This document shows positions 1-13,885 of a stretch of DNA of 64,000 nucleotides, piece by piece; position 1 is the first letter of the stretch; each line of letters begins with the position of its first letter. This stretch comes from Protula sp. h YS-2021 (lineage: Eukaryota > Annelida > Polychaeta > Sabellida > Serpulidae): positions 5,117,488-5,181,487 of the forward strand of contig OX457028.1 in NCBI GenBank assembly GCA_949752745.1. The letters run 5' to 3'. Below the pieces are notes generated by a model. That model was not told the DNA's origin. It made no database searches and was given only the letters and a program-made list of their open reading frames with translations. The translations under genes and the position numbers were made by a program.

Positions 1-9
1 TCCATACTT

Positions 10-612
10 AACTCAGGCTGCGTTTCTTTCTGACTCAAATAACGTCTTTATACATTCTTCAAAAATTTAGACGTTTTTTTCTGGATTATAAATTTCTGCA
101 GAATGTATAAATCGTATTTGACTTCCAGGTAAACGAAAGCATGCTCGGGCTAAATAAAAATGGCCGCTGAAAACATTTGAGACATGAATTTTTAATTCTG
201 AAATAAAAATTTTGCATGATATTTATGAATTAAAGACAAAAGTGTCTCTTTGTGTAGTTTTGTTGTAAGTTCTGGTTAAAACATGACGTTAAGTGATGTT
301 AAATGATGATTAGTTCAAGCCTGGGTAAGATTTCTTATTTTCGCTCAGTTTCGTCCTAAAACAGCCCGTTGACAAACCCCATTTGCCTGTTGTATAACTC
401 ACATCATTGTCAGAACAAGGGAGATCAATACTAGGACCATGTCACTGCTTGAATCACCCCCGAAAAAGTGGCAAAGGCATCAACATAGTTTCGTCAGCCA
501 TGTTTATTCTTCAAAAATTTATAATGGTGTTTCTTTGTGCAGAATTCTTCAAAAAATTATAATGTATTCTGTAGAAAAATATACGTCAGAAAGAAACGCG
601 GTCTGATAACGC
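10..612. repeat. possible short inverted-repeat element
   Basis: The motif gcgtttctttctgac near position 17 recurs inverted near 583-600 (gtcagaaagaaacgc). Both are followed inward by A/T-rich text with similar words (cattctt, gaagaattctg, tgcagaat). This would fit a decayed MITE-like element of about 590 bp. No target duplication is evident and no coding sequence is seen inside. Weakly supported. Confidence 0.3.
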
Positions 613-1440
613 CTTACTCCAAATCAATGAAATTGGCTTATTTTCTTTGAATATATTTATTTCAGGCATAAAAACGCACACTTTTTATGTTTTTCCTATA
701 CCAACTTGGTAATTCTGGGACATGTTAACACTCGTTACACGACGGAACAAGCAATCAGTAGATAAGGGATTTCTTTATACATTATTGTTACAGTGAAACA
801 TAATATCTTGTTTTTAACCATGAATATGCCCTAATAAATGTACACGCATGTCTTTTACACATGGCATGTTTCATAACATTGCGTTTGCTCTATCTATGTT
901 GTGTCATCGCCCAGAAGTTCAATGTTACCTTTCGACCGATTTTACTTTGCTGCACTCGTACGAGTACGAGTTTTGCAAACCCTGGGTTTTCATGAAACTC
1001 ATATTATCGCTCACAATATTTCACTTAAAAATATATTGATTTCCATGCATGGCGTGAAACAATCAAACTCCTATATTATATAGTTTATTCCAATTCTATT
1101 TTTAAGAATTCGATTAACCTTTCGCAGATAAGAACATTTTTGCAGTAGCCTCGAATTAAATTCAGAGCCATTTTTCACACTTCGAGCGAGCTATGCGTAC
1201 TGCAGCTGTAAAATGTCCCGTGTTTGATGGTGATTGTTATGTTAAAGCTGTTGTGCTTACAGCCTGTGCAGAGTCGCGTCAAAACACTAAACTGTGACGA
1301 TCTTTGAATTTATACAGCTTTCTGCTGTCTCGCTCTACATAAACAACGAGAAAATTGTGTTACACCATGACTAAAGAAGACTAAAGAACAATCGTGGCTG
1401 ACATTTGACATTTTGTGATTTAAGGTCGTAAATAACCAAC
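613..1440. other. A/T-rich intergenic sequence, nothing recognised
   Basis: Short open frames at 848-1083 have no recognisable domain and overlap each other in two frames. I see no RNA gene or repeat here. Any 5' LTR of the retroelement relic that starts at 1441 should lie here, but I cannot recognise it. Confidence 0.5.
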
Positions 1441-1680
1441 TTAATAGGACGTTTTGAATCTTTTAATGAGATAGACGGCGGCTGGGAACTGTATAAGAAG
1501 TGTCTGGAGATGAATTATTTCAGCAGTGATGTTACAGTTGCGAAAAAAGTTGCAGTAGTCTGATAAGCGGGAAGAAGTACTCCTTAATACATTGATTCTG
1601 TTTCTCTGGAAAAGAAATCATCAACGAAGTTCGAGCAGCCGAGCACACTTCCGCAGGAGCAACATAGGTTTTACAAGAGC
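1441..1680 (+). pseudogene. gag fragment of a Ty3/gypsy relic (same family as the 17-22 kb element)
   Basis: Frame 1 from 1441 reads LIGRFESFNEIDGGWELYKK and continues about 20 residues until stops near 1561. It matches the gag start of the minus-strand element at 22.1 kb, which has LIGRLEPFDET..WELYKE. The same family's protease and RT remains lie at 7.33-8.56 kb on the same strand. This is therefore probably the 5' part of one element whose middle has been displaced by about 5 kb. Several stops make it non-functional. Confidence 0.6.
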
Positions 1681-3349
1681 CAGCAGCTATCATTCTAATT
1701 TATTTTACTTTTAGTTCTTGGTACACATTTCTTTTCAATTTTTTATTTTTAATTTCATATATTTATATGTGAAAAGCCACGTAGATATGCAATGTATAGC
1801 ATGATTCATTTGCATTTTTATTTACATCTGCAGCATTTAATTAAATATTTGTAACTTTTCTTGAGACATAAATACAAAAATAACGAAATCTAACGCACGT
1901 GACTATTATGATTATTGTTTTAAGAAAAATATCACAGAAAATACCACAGAAAATGAAATAGGTTAACATTAAAAAGCTCTATACAGCGGAAGTTGTCGAG
2001 TTCTATTGCGGCCTTATCTAGAACCGATCTAACGCTGTCATTCACTCAAGAAGCAACATGTACACTTCGGACCGACACCGAAGGGGGAGGTCCGTACACG
2101 CCCGTAGGCTGAAGGCAAAAAATAATATCGTACGCAATCAGAATGAGCTATTACTTTTATTATATGCCTACTTTAGCTTTTTTTATTTCGTTCTTTAAAA
2201 TTCTACCACGCACTATTTTTGCATTGAGTATGCTCAAATGGGGTGACGCGTAATCGGTACTGCTGTCAGCGAGCATTGATATTTGACTCGGTTTTTGCAC
2301 TTAAGAAAATAAATATTAAGTATTTATTTGCTACGTGTAATGATTATTTCTGACGTAATACCCCCTAGCCGCGGCATTATGTCAGTTATAGCTTTATTAA
2401 TTTCAAATCAATGCACACAAATCACGAAGGACGTGTGTAAAATTACCAACAATTTATACCTTTAAAATAATATTTACCTTCAAAAATGCCTTCTTTCTGT
2501 CATCAGTGATAATACACTTTAATTTATATGCTTAAACTCATGTGGTTTAAGAACTAACCTAACAAGCCCCCCCCCCCCCCCCCGCCTCTTAAACAAGTAT
2601 TTACTCCCTTTCGAACGTTCCTTCTTATTTTTGTCAGTTCAACGGAAGTAACTTATTTCAACTCAAATCGCGAAATGACAACGCAACAAATACACATATG
2701 GCGTAAATATATGACATTTGTAATTAGATGATGTTTCGTTTTCAGGCTGTGCTGTAAATATCGTCACAGTGATGACTCATTTATCAATTTTAAGGACGGT
2801 TGCAGTTGATTGTGACCCACTTTCTCTTCACTTTCAAGTCCTAAAACACGTGTTTTTTTGTTTTTTTGTTTTGTTTTTTTTTTTTTGTTTACTGTTTACA
2901 TCTGATCGCAATATGAATATGCTTATAGGGGGGCCACCATGCAATCTGGCCTGTAAAAACTGCATGTTAGTTTTTTTTCTATCATTTCTTTATACGCGGA
3001 CCTCTAGTAAATTTGAAGTAAAGATTCTAAATGCTATAGACATATAGACATAGAGACATATGTTCAATTCCCAGGGATTCTTGTGGACTGGAGAAGCTAA
3101 GTTGCAAAGTGTGGCTTACTGAAGTAGCCTCTGGTTGTCGTGTCACGGTAAATGACTTCCTTAATCTCAATAGCTTGCATAACTCTCGTATAACCATTTG
3201 ATAAATACTTTCCCTCAGTATATCTAACATCTACATCTAAAAAGACCTTCCTGAAGAATCAGTTTTTTCCAAGAAGCTGCAGGCTCAAAATGACAAATAT
3301 CTTGACACGAGGTTTTCCGCTTATTCTCAATTCATGTTAAAGTACAGCA
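1681..3349. other. A/T-rich intergenic sequence with poly-C tract
   Basis: No gene recognised. A run of about 17 C lies at 2567-2583 and a T-rich tract at 2851-2887. The 2769-3047 open frame is largely translated homopolymer. Confidence 0.5.
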
Positions 3350-6300
3350 TCATGCATCTTTGTCTGTCAATGTTATTCCTATGTCCAAGGAAAGAGATAA
3401 TTCCCCACCCTTGTCGATGGAAGGAGATAACATTCCTCCTCCTCCGCAGACTGTTCCATCTCTACATCTGTACATATTTCCTTGTAAAGCATCAATCTGC
3501 CGAGCTAACTGACCTGTTGCATCCTTAAATAATATAAAGTAACGTAGTGACGCATGGTCAGTATTAACAGTGAAGTGGTTTCCCAAAGGTGGCTTCTATA
3601 CTGCATGATGTGGTACGCAATTGCCAAAAGTTCTTTGACGACGAACAAGACCGTTTCTTTCGGCTTTTCTAAAACCCGTCGAGGAATATGCACTTATCAC
3701 GAGTTGCCCGTCTTGCATTCGGCCCAGATTACTCAGATACCTACAGCACTGCATTCAGTGTCTTCTGTTTACGCTCAATCTTTTCTTGGAACAGCCAAAA
3801 TCAGAGCTAAGAAAAGCTTGGATTTTAGAAGCTCGAATGCTCTCTCACAATCACCACTCCAAATAAACTAATGCTTAAGCCTAAAAGCTGCTGCTTTGAA
3901 ACGCAAAAATGAACGCTCAAGTCTATCCAAGATTTCCCACATTGTGCATGAAAGCTAGAATATCATCTACGTAGACCGTGTAAACATGCAAATGTAGCCC
4001 TTGTTATGCTCTTTCCATCATCCGTTAAAAACTACTAGGGGCATTGGTCAAGCTAGTAACTCATTACATTCCATTGGAAGAGTCCACTACGAGTGCAGAA
4101 AGCTGTTTTGGAACTGGATTCTTCTTATATTCCAACCTGGTAGTATCCGGACCCAAATACAGTAAACAGAAGTACTAAGCTCTAGCTAAGGCATCGATAG
4201 ACTGGTGAATAGGTGGTATAGAATGCGCATCTTTGATGGTAACCCCATTTATCTTCTAATAGTCACAACAAATTCTCAAGGAACTATCCTTTTTCCGTAC
4301 GCAAACGATAGGGTTTGACAAAGCAATCTCAGACAGAGAAATTATTCCTGGTTTTAACGAAATGGCTATTTGCCTCTCTACCATTTGATTCTGCCTCGGG
4401 GGTAGGATTTTGGACGTTGATTAATGGGATGCTCGGTCTTGGTAACAATTCCATGTTCTACCAAAAGAGTTTTTCCCACGTCATCCTTTCCACATGACAA
4501 AACATCCTGAAACTGTACCAGTTTCTGTCTCATGAGCTCTTTCGCTTCCTTTAAAAGATTTTCACAGGACTCTAAGATGTTCTGGAAGTTTCCAACCGCA
4601 AAACACCATTCTCAAAGTCTTGCCCATCTTAAGCTACTTGTCCAGTTCTGATGAATACTTCGGGTGTTAAATAGATGCAGTCCATCACCAAAACACAACA
4701 CATCAGGCTCTTCTGCAGGTTGAATACACGGAAAGACTGAGTCTTTTATCATTCATGACAACACAAGCACAGACAAGCAAACTGTGATCCATAAAAAATA
4801 ATGGGTTCGGCTTGACAGCATAGGCAAAGCCCTTTCTAATTTCCTTACTCGAGACTTTCCCGGAAGTATAACATCTTGCAGTGGTGGTTTTATGGATCCC
4901 CCAGCCGAATAAGCTTTTCTAGGTCACGGTCTCTCATTCAAAATCACACAAGAAACTTCCTGATTCAATGGGTCAACTCACCGTCCGTTGTATGTGGAAT
5001 ATCTAAGCATTAGCCAAGAAAGACATGCCAAGAATAATCTTGCCACATACATCTGCAACATGAAAATCAAACAACAGTCTTAAGTCATCAATTTGGAGAT
5101 CATATCTAGCTATACCAAAGCATCTTCTCAAATCTCCAGCAACCGATTTGATTCCAGAGTTAAGATTGATAAGAGATTTGTGTTAAGTAGATCACGTTTT
5201 AGATCTTCCTGAGCATGACACAACATCCAACCCTAATATCTATCATCATTGGCATTGGTTCATTTGCGATGGCACCAGCTAAACAAATTCCTTTGTTGGT
5301 CTTGTTCAAGAAGCTTGGGTCTATTTCACAGTATTGTAACACGGTTTTATCGTTGTTTTACTTACAGATATTGTTCAGTGTCTGCAACCCGCGTTCCGTC
5401 ATCATCAGTAGTGGACCATTTGGAGTTGGTAGAGTTTCGGCGTTTTAAACACTAGACCTTCCAAATGGGCCTGCGAGAGTCATGAGTCCCACATTCCGGA
5501 ACGCGGCGGCACAATCATGATGGTGACCAGTTCGCTTCCTGTCTTCTTAGCCATATCCAGTTTGATGTTCTCTCACAAGTGTCTTCACAGATTTTGATCA
5601 GTCTTTCCCTGTTGTTACCACCTATGCCGAGCATCTTGCTCATAGTCGGCATCGACTTTACAACAAAATATATGCATTCCGTTTCTATCAGTGTACACCA
5701 AGCTCTCCAACCTTTCCTCTCGCATTCAGTCCTTAATTCTTCATATCTGACATACTTGCAGTTTGCCAGCAATCAAATGTTGAATTTTACCAAAAAAGTG
5801 TAATTTTACACTTACGCTCAAGAGTATATTGCTTCAAACGGGCACTATCGTCCTCATTCTCTGAATCAGAGATTAATGCTCTAAACTCAAATTCAATTAA
5901 CGCAGGCATTTCAGAAGTTAATTTGACTTCCTCTCTTCCTTCTGGTCCTCATTCTGTGTCTCTCCCTTGCCCGCAGATGGAAACTGTTAAGAGTTTAAAG
6001 AAAACCTTTTAGGCATTCCCTTTTTAAATGAAAATTATTCCTTAGTTGAAACATTTATCTTCTTAGGATTCAGTTCCCTATGACTGGTTCTGTTTTCTGT
6101 CTTGGTATCTCGAGGCTTAATGATCTTGTTTTTAAAATAGTTTTCATTTCCTAAGCTTAATCTTGCGAGTCATCATCACCCTCATTATGACTTGGTCTTT
6201 TCTTATTAAGTGCTCCTGAATAGCAATTGCTGCCTCAGGCGATGCACGTAGATTGCCAAGCAGTTTCTGTTTTAAGCCATGATACTGTGTCAAATTTATG

Positions 6301-6650
6301 ACTGTTGCATCCAGTCAGGAACAGCTGGATATGCGATAGAAACCAGATATATTGGAAGCTGGCTTTGGAGTAGCGACTGGAAACGGTGACTGCTTTCACC
6401 AACGCCAAACCTCTAGTGTATGATTCTGAACAAAATGTTGAAGGATGTGGCATTAAGCTGACGTTCCATAGAAATTATGAACACCTTTGCTTCATCATAT
6501 AAGTTTAAAAGGAAGTGATATTTTCTTTCCTGTTCAGATCACCGATTGAGAGTTGCCTGCAAAAAGAGCCTTTTGAAATACTCATTGTATTTCCCATTAA
6601 AACATTGGTGCTTAATTTTTAATCATTCTGGTTATGCTAAGGAGTCTGAA
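3350..6650 (-). pseudogene. degenerate Ty3/gypsy retroelement, minus strand
   Basis: Read on the minus strand from high to low coordinates, the remains appear in LTR-element order. Gag-like text lies at about 6,640-6,240 (weak). A retropepsin C-half lies at about 5,190-4,970 (..KIILGMSFLA). Reverse transcriptase follows at about 4,335-3,900, with NPIVCVRKKDSSLRICCDY near 4,310-4,255 and the catalytic YVDD at about 3,958-3,986. RNase H lies at about 3,700-3,350, with the TDHASLRYF and GQLARQIDALQ motifs. Stops and frameshifts are frequent throughout. Flanking LTRs were not recognised. It sits between the gag and protease parts of the plus-strand relic, which suggests a nested insertion. Confidence 0.65.
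5515..5772 (-). pseudogene. fragment resembling the C-terminal tail of animal LINE-type polymerases
   Basis: The open frame contains KYVRYEELRTECERKGWRAW and, near its end, SNWIWLRRQEANWSPS. This pattern (K-Y-x-x-Y-E-E-L..C..K-G-W, later a W-x-W-x-R-R motif) is familiar from the region after the RT in many animal retroelement polyproteins. Only about 85 residues remain. It lies inside the minus-strand gypsy relic, so it may be a separate insertion. The family assignment is from memory and uncertain. Confidence 0.4.
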
Positions 6651-7329
6651 GTAGGTTCAATTGCAAGTCCTCTCTCTGAGAACTAGTATGCTTTGGCCCT
6701 GTTGTTGGAAAAATTGTTCTATTCTAACCCTCTAGTGCTCCTGGAATGTCCAGATAATTGCACTAGTCGTAAGAACTTTAGATTTGCGTTTTTCCGCCCG
6801 GCAAATTTTCAAAATTCCGCATTTTTTAAAAACTGAGTATCACTTTCCTATTTAAGGGATCACCGAGAGGAGAATTTCCCATTTAGGGCCTATTATATCA
6901 TTTTCAACTCCAAACTTTCCTCTCTTCTTACTTTCGCTTTCTTAAACTATTTATATGAGTAATTTTACCATAAAATTAAGCAATTTTTAGGTAAAAATTT
7001 CCAAAATTACGCTGGCACCAATGTTGTAATTTTAATAATGGTTTTGAGTAATTCAGCCGATTAATGGACCGATGCAGAACTACAACTGATCAGAGTTTGT
7101 TTACATCTCTAATCGTCTCTGTCCTTTATTTTACATTCCTTTGAGCATCGTCAAACAACAAGGTCAAACGCACACAATCCTAGAAGATTACCCGGCCGGA
7201 CAACGCCATAATGAGCATTGTGCAGTCGCATCAATCAAAGCAATTAATTAATGGCGAAACACAGGTTAATAAAGATAGACGCAAAAGCAATTTCTACATA
7301 ATTGCAGTCCTATTAATTTGTGGAAAATG

Positions 7330-8565
7330 AATCGTAATGGAGGTTGATACTGGTTAACAGAGCTTGTATTTATGCGTATTGCAGGGAGGTGGACCACATT
7401 ACTCTGCAGGAAATGGCTGAATTGAATCAAGCTAGGATGGAAAGAAATTAAGGCATTCCACCTGTCTGTTCCTTAAAAAATTCGACATACTGTTAGAAAA
7501 GTATGCAGTGTTTCTCAGTGACGGTTTCGACATTCGGCATCACAGTGAAGCTACACTTGAAAGAACAAGTAGCTTCAAATTTTAAAGATCTAACATATAA
7601 AGTCAACCAGGAAATAGACAACAATGTGGCGATAGAAACATTGACACCGATCGACTGAAATGATTGGGTGGCACCTGTAGTAACGATTTTGAAGATAAGG
7701 GTTCAATACGTGTATTTGGTGACTTTAATGTAACCGTAAATCACCAGCTGAATGTTGATTCCTGTCTACTTCCCACAAAAGAGAGTATGCCCACAGCTGT
7801 AGTTGATGTATAAAACAGTTTACGAAGCTTACTTTGTGGACCGCCTACCTGCAAATGACAGTGCATCTGTTTGGCAATGTGTAATGGATGAAGTGGTGCA
7901 AGGCACAGGTAATGTGCAATGTATTTTTGGATGATATAATGATAGTCGGAAGCGATGATGACAGACATTTGCATACTCACACGATTACAAGTTATTGGAT
8001 TAAAAGAGAAACCGAAATTTGAAAAGATTTTGAGTTCCCAGCTCATATTATAGCAAAGATGGCATCCAAATACCAGTTCCAAGGTTAAAGCAGTGACAGA
8101 AGGACCTGTACCAAATGACGTCACAGAATTGCAAAGCTGTGTAGCTTTGCTAAATTCTTACCACCGTTTCCAAAAAAAAAATGTTAACAGTCCTGTATCC
8201 GATGCACCTTGTTCTAAACATGGAAAAGAAATGGCATTGGTCAATGCAATCCGGGGACAAATTCATGAAAACAAAGGAAGTTATAACTTCAGATTCATTT
8301 CTTGTTCACTGCTGTCCAAAACGTCCCACAAAACTTCATCATCAAAGGGTATTCTCAGTGTGATGTTTCATGTGTATTCAGATGCAAAAGAGCAATCAGT
8401 TCGTTATGCAGCCCATTTAACTGTTCAGCTTATCAAAGACAGAGAAAAGTTATTCTCAGATCGATCGCGATGCATTGAATGTCAGTTCAATCTGGGCGCG
8501 TTTCCCGTTTCTGTTTTTAATTCAAAGCAAGAAATATTCACAGGCAAAGGTAGGATATTTTCTTA
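7330..8565 (+). pseudogene. protease-RT-RNase H remnant of a Ty3/gypsy relic
   Basis: The order and words match the 17-22 kb element. A retropepsin-like MEVDTG lies near 7,338. About 30 codons on is QGGGPHYSAG (cf. HGGGPPLFG). RT follows with GSIRVFGDFNVTVN near 7,705-7,750 and FLDDIMIVGSDDD near 7,928-7,970. An NSYHRF motif lies near 8,151, and RNase H debris containing SDAKEQS reaches about 8,560. Multiple stops and shifts are present. Compared with the better copy, about 80 codons are missing between the protease motif and the GGGP motif. Confidence 0.7.
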
Positions 8566-11500
8566 TCTGGATATAATTATAACAGACAATATAGAAAATC
8601 CATGAAAATGCCAAAACTGATGAATTAATTAGACTTCCACTGCCCAAAAAAATCCTTTTAAGTCGCCCCATAGATGTGGTATTCTACTGCCCATTCCTAG
8701 ATTATATTTGAGATTCATACAAGGAGATCGCAAACGCCACTTAAAAAGATTTCGAAATACAGCAAAAGGGCTGGCCTTTTTAGGTTTATCCGAAAAAGCA
8801 CGCAAAATTTTCAGTATTGCAAGATTGTTTATTCCATGGAAACAAAATTTTTGTTGTGAACAAAAATGTGGGAAAGTCTGATTGATTGATATAAGCTCAG
8901 TGGGCTCATACATTTCCTTATAAACAATGCAAGTTTGTGAAGGGTTTTGCTATTTTTACTGACAAGAAAACACGTGCATTTAGACCTGATCAGATATTTA
9001 TATTCTATGTATTGTTTTCTTACTTTCATGTGCATTGTACAATTAGAAGATGATGATATTCATTTTCCAGTTTAAATGAAATTACATTTGTCACATTTGC
9101 ACATGATTCGGGGCACACGTGATCTTTCATTTCATAACTCTAAACCCTCCAAGTTATTATTATTTAAGCACCTGCATTTTGACAGTGTTATCACTAAACC
9201 ACAGCGAAGGATTTGTAGGGGTATGTTTTGCTCGGGGCGACTTTAGACATTTTATGCAAGATTCATTTGCTTTCTTTCTCTGAAGATTTATTCAATCCAA
9301 AAGTAAAAACTCATAAGACCTTTTCTAAGGACTTGTCTTTGAGGTCTCAATGCGTTTTCCTTAAAGACAGAAAGTAAATAAACATTTTCTATTATGTGAG
9401 CGTATAGCTTATGACATTCCGCTCAAAACTGATCAAGAGTAATCGCATTCTTAAACAATTGCATTTATATATTTCTGTTTATCGAAGGAGTGTGCTACAT
9501 ATTCGTTACAGCAATAATACTGAAAGAAGTGAAAATAGTACCATTTGAAACATATCTTACATAATCAAATGGGTTTTTCCCAATCGAGCATAAAATGTCT
9601 CTAAGAAATTTATCTAAGAATTTAAAAGATTTATTCAAATATTTTTGCAAAAACAAGGGCCTTATCTTCACAGAAATTCATTACTTTATGTCACGCGAGG
9701 TCTTTAAATATGGGATCTACTCTCATATTTTCTTTTTTAGTCCGGAGATGATACCCAACCCCACCCATAGTACACTTTTATCCCTAATGAACTATCTTTT
9801 CAACATGATAAAAAATATCTATTCTTCTTTTCAAGTTTTCTAACCTTTCAACAATAGTAATAAAAAATTCGTTTTCTAATTCTTATAATTATTTTTAATG
9901 CCTATCAAATGCATTAATTTATAAGAAAACAAAAATCATGGATATCTTTTTAATTACTTTATCATCGAAAAATATGAAAGTATTTGGTAGCAATTGTTCT
10001 CGCCCCTTAAAAATTTTCCTTAATACCTGAATATGACTGTTTACTTATGCTGAATGAATAGACCTTAAGTGACTTTTCAATCTCTGAATGAACTCATTTT
10101 TCAGATAAAATTTTGGAAAGCCTTGCTGACGGATTTTTGTTAAGAACTGCTTTTTCATAGAAAAGTACAGTGAGTCTGAATATGAAAAAACATTTATTAC
10201 ATTTGTAGCCATTTAGAAATAAAATATGTGTCAGCATGTATTCTATTTCAAACATTTTGCACCTAAAATGTTACTGGTTGATTACTAATTGATTACTGGT
10301 ATTAATCAATTTAGATGGTTAATTCTCAGATATATCAGTGTATCAGTGAGATAAGGGTGTTTTAATCATCACAATGCAACGACGTAACAAAAGAACGTTA
10401 AATGCAATTTATCGATCTCTGTATCAATGCCAAAGTTCATTTGTCGGCACTTTTAACATGGTGAACATAGCCTTTTTGCCTTGTTCTAACAGGTACCGTT
10501 AATAAGGGTACCGTTGAGTTTTAATTTATGCCTAAATATTTAAAGCATTCTACAGCATCTAAAACTTAATCATTTTATGTATATATATATATATTTTTTT
10601 CTTGGCAACTTTATAACTTTGTATTTTTGGGGGTTTACTACAAGTTTCCACTGATGACAATATAGTTTCAGTCTATCTAAACCTAAAACTTTCTGTATTT
10701 TTCCAGTCTTTCAAGTGTTATTGCAATTTTTTCTGCATACAACATTAACAATTTGATGTAATTGTAAGCATGGTTTTGGTTAAACATGTTTATCGGGCGA
10801 CGCTATTTGAGGATAATAGAGAGAATGCAAATGAAATTGGAAAGATTTCTCACATACTTACAAATATAGCCAGTTGCTGCAAATTTTATATTTTAACTAC
10901 CGGCAATTTTTGGCCTTACTCTGTTGGATCTGTTTCTTAGAATTAAACATGGCTGTTGTCTATGGTTTCAGTACAATTCCGAAACAAATGAATAGCTTAC
11001 CATGGAAAGCGTTCAGTGGTGGTGCAGATTTTGTAAAAGAAATTTATTCAATATCTTATTCATTTTTTCGGTTAACGATTTACTTTAATAGTTCACTTCA
11101 CACTAGCATGTGTTTCTAAAGCAAGAGTAGCTGTGGATGTGTTGGCTTTAGGTGCATGTTTAGAACACTGTTCTAATCCCTACTTCTTAAACTTACATGA
11201 ATGAAATCATATGGAGCAGTTGGCAAGTAACAAAAACAAGAAAATAACAACCCTTTTAAGAAACGCAAATTATTGCAATAATTTGTTCTTTGTAATAGCG
11301 TCACAATCCATAGTAATAGCCTTTGACGAAATATGTAGAAAAAGATTTGTCCAATACTTAGTGTCTTAAGTTTTAGGTAACCATAGTTGACCGCCAGAAG
11401 CTAATTTACAAAAGCTAACTATGCAAACAAAAACGTTCTAAAATTAACTGTTGCATTTTACTTTTATTTGAAAATTTCTCTTGGTATTTTTTGAAAGACT

Positions 11501-13350
11501 AAAATACATCGACTGATTGGTGCAAAGTTAACTATGCAGTTAATTTTCATTGATACAGGGGTAGATGGAGTACATGCGTGATCTATTACATTACCCAATC
11601 TCTGTTAGTTCTGTTATAAATATAACACCTTTAGGGGCTAGATTTAAATTCATATCCTAAAGCTTCAAGAAACTTATTTTCAGAGAAATTATCGAAAGTA
11701 AGTTTTTATTAATATGTAAAAAGGCTTTCTGGGGACGCACGCCGATAGAGATCGAGTTGTTGAACCATCTTGCATAGGTATTTATCCTGCTGTTGTCAAC
11801 CAAAAGCCAATCATTGTCTCTATTATAGCCAAAACCCATGATACCGTGTCACAGACAAAAACTGCTACATGAAAATGAACTCCTATATGTACCCTTCCTT
11901 TTCAAGAAAAGGCACAAATAAGTGAACTGAAACTGACAGACTTGATTCCCTCTCCGTTTGTGTCATGTTTGGAAGTGGGGAGGGCGGAGGTATTTTGTCA
12001 TATTCAAATATGCGCTGTGGGGCCATATTACTCATGGATATTTACCAATGTCAATCAAACAGATTAACTTCAGATAAAATTGGGTTGCAATACCCTTAAC
12101 CTCATTTTTAAGGAAAATAAATATCTGAGATTCAGATGAAAAGCTGCAGTGCTTTCAGAGTCAAAAACAACTCTGATTGTTTTCTTTTAAATGAAATCAT
12201 TAAATAATGCCCATTTATCTAGCATCATTTTATCGGTTAAATTTAAGACAGTAACAGCTAGTCACAATTTGCATGTAAAAGACGCAGTGTACGAGGCTCG
12301 GGGACAATGCTTGTTCTGGCTCGTTACTTTCGATATTTCACGTATGAGTTCAAAAGTAGTTCTAAAATATTTCATTGTACCCTTGTTTTAATCTGTAGAT
12401 ATTAATATTTTACTATTTGTGTTAAAATTGACCACTACTTGTTTGGAAAAATAAAAAGAACATCAAGGGTAAATTGCAGCTATTTGAAAACACTCTAAGT
12501 AGACTATTTTCTTTACAGAACCTTTTTGGCGTGTGTGGTATGATAGAGTATTCAGACGAATGGTTACATTTTTTGTTTTCTTATCAGCATGTTTGTTTCG
12601 ATTTGCATAAATATTGGAATCATACTCGGCCAGCTAAAAAATGAAATTGGATCTGGAAAAGTCATCGATAAAAGCAGAGAGGTGAATGGAGAATGCTTTG
12701 CAAATGCTGAATTAAATCAAATAATTAAGTAGGTAATCAAGTTGATTAAAAATGCGCCCATCGTAAAGTCTAAGGCTAGAAGATATTAATGTGTCATCTG
12801 AAACAGCAAAAATATCCAAAATGTGTTTATGTTTGTGTGTTTGTTGATATATAATCTGAGTAAGACCACATGTATTCCCTAAACGAAGACGGGTCATCAA
12901 CATGGGAGTTTTCACTTTGTAATTTTAATTTGTGGCTTGCACTTGATACTGATGGCATACTTGGGGAATTTCTTGAGAAATCCTTAACCATCCTTGCTAA
13001 CTGGACCTATAAACAGTGCATGTGTGGATTGAGTGACCTTTGACAGCAGCCAGAGCTACTATCGTTTCAAACCTGATTAGCTGCGTTATTTATTCAAAGC
13101 GGTAGCTAGTTTTTTAAATTAAATCTTATTGATTTCACCCTCAGTGTCCTGGATTGTTACAAGCCCATACTGTGGAATGGGGATTTAAGATCCATAAAAT
13201 ATAACAGGCTCTCGTTATTCTAAGTGGTTTGTATCTTTTGGACTTTGTTTACCTTCAATGTTATTCCTAAGCAGAGCTATGTTAAACTTTCAGCTTGTGA
13301 TTCAATGTGTGCTCTGTTTCATTTGTCGCAATGTGTTATTTGTACATTCT
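8566..13350. other. A/T-rich intergenic DNA, no gene recognised
   Basis: No open frame here exceeds about 95 codons or shows a known domain. I see no RNA gene, clear tandem repeat or element ends. A short TA run lies near 10,578-10,594. Confidence 0.5.
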
Positions 13351-13359
13351 ATTGGTATA

Positions 13360-13885
13360 TGCTTCCTACTGGCATTTCGCATTGGCGTTTTTTTAGTATT
13401 TTAGGGACTTTCGTTGTTTCTTCAGATTTAAGTTGTACTGAAAATATTGCTGTGAGATGAATGCATACATTAACCTACAGCTCATACGTCGAGGTATATC
13501 ATCAAACTCGGTATGTAAGTGTGGAAAAAAGTCCTATATTTTACATATTTGGACCAGTGTTGTAAAGAGACAACTTCTTGTTTACTGGCTGCTTGTCTAA
13601 GTCTAATCACGTGATACATAATAGTAGGTGCTCAAATGTGCTACTGTGGAAGGGCGGGTGTGGCTCATGACGTACTCATTCAAAATCATTCTCAGGCACA
13701 TATTTAAGAGGGCACTATATATGACAGGTATATCCTTCCTATGGGCATTTCGCAATGCTGAATATTTTTTTTTTGTATTTTAGAAAGTTTCGTTGTTTCT
13801 TCAGATTTAAGTTGTATTGAAAATATTGCTGTGAGCTGAATGAATACAATAACCTACAGTTGATAGTCGAGGTGTAGCATCAAAC
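13360..13885. repeat. direct duplication of about 160 bp
   Basis: The segment 13,360-13,520 recurs diverged at 13,728-13,885. Shared words include ggcatttcgca, tttcgttgtttcttcagatt, gaaaatattgctgtgag and cgaggt.at.atcaaact. The two copies lie about 367 bp apart in the same orientation. No coding capacity is apparent. Confidence 0.6.
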
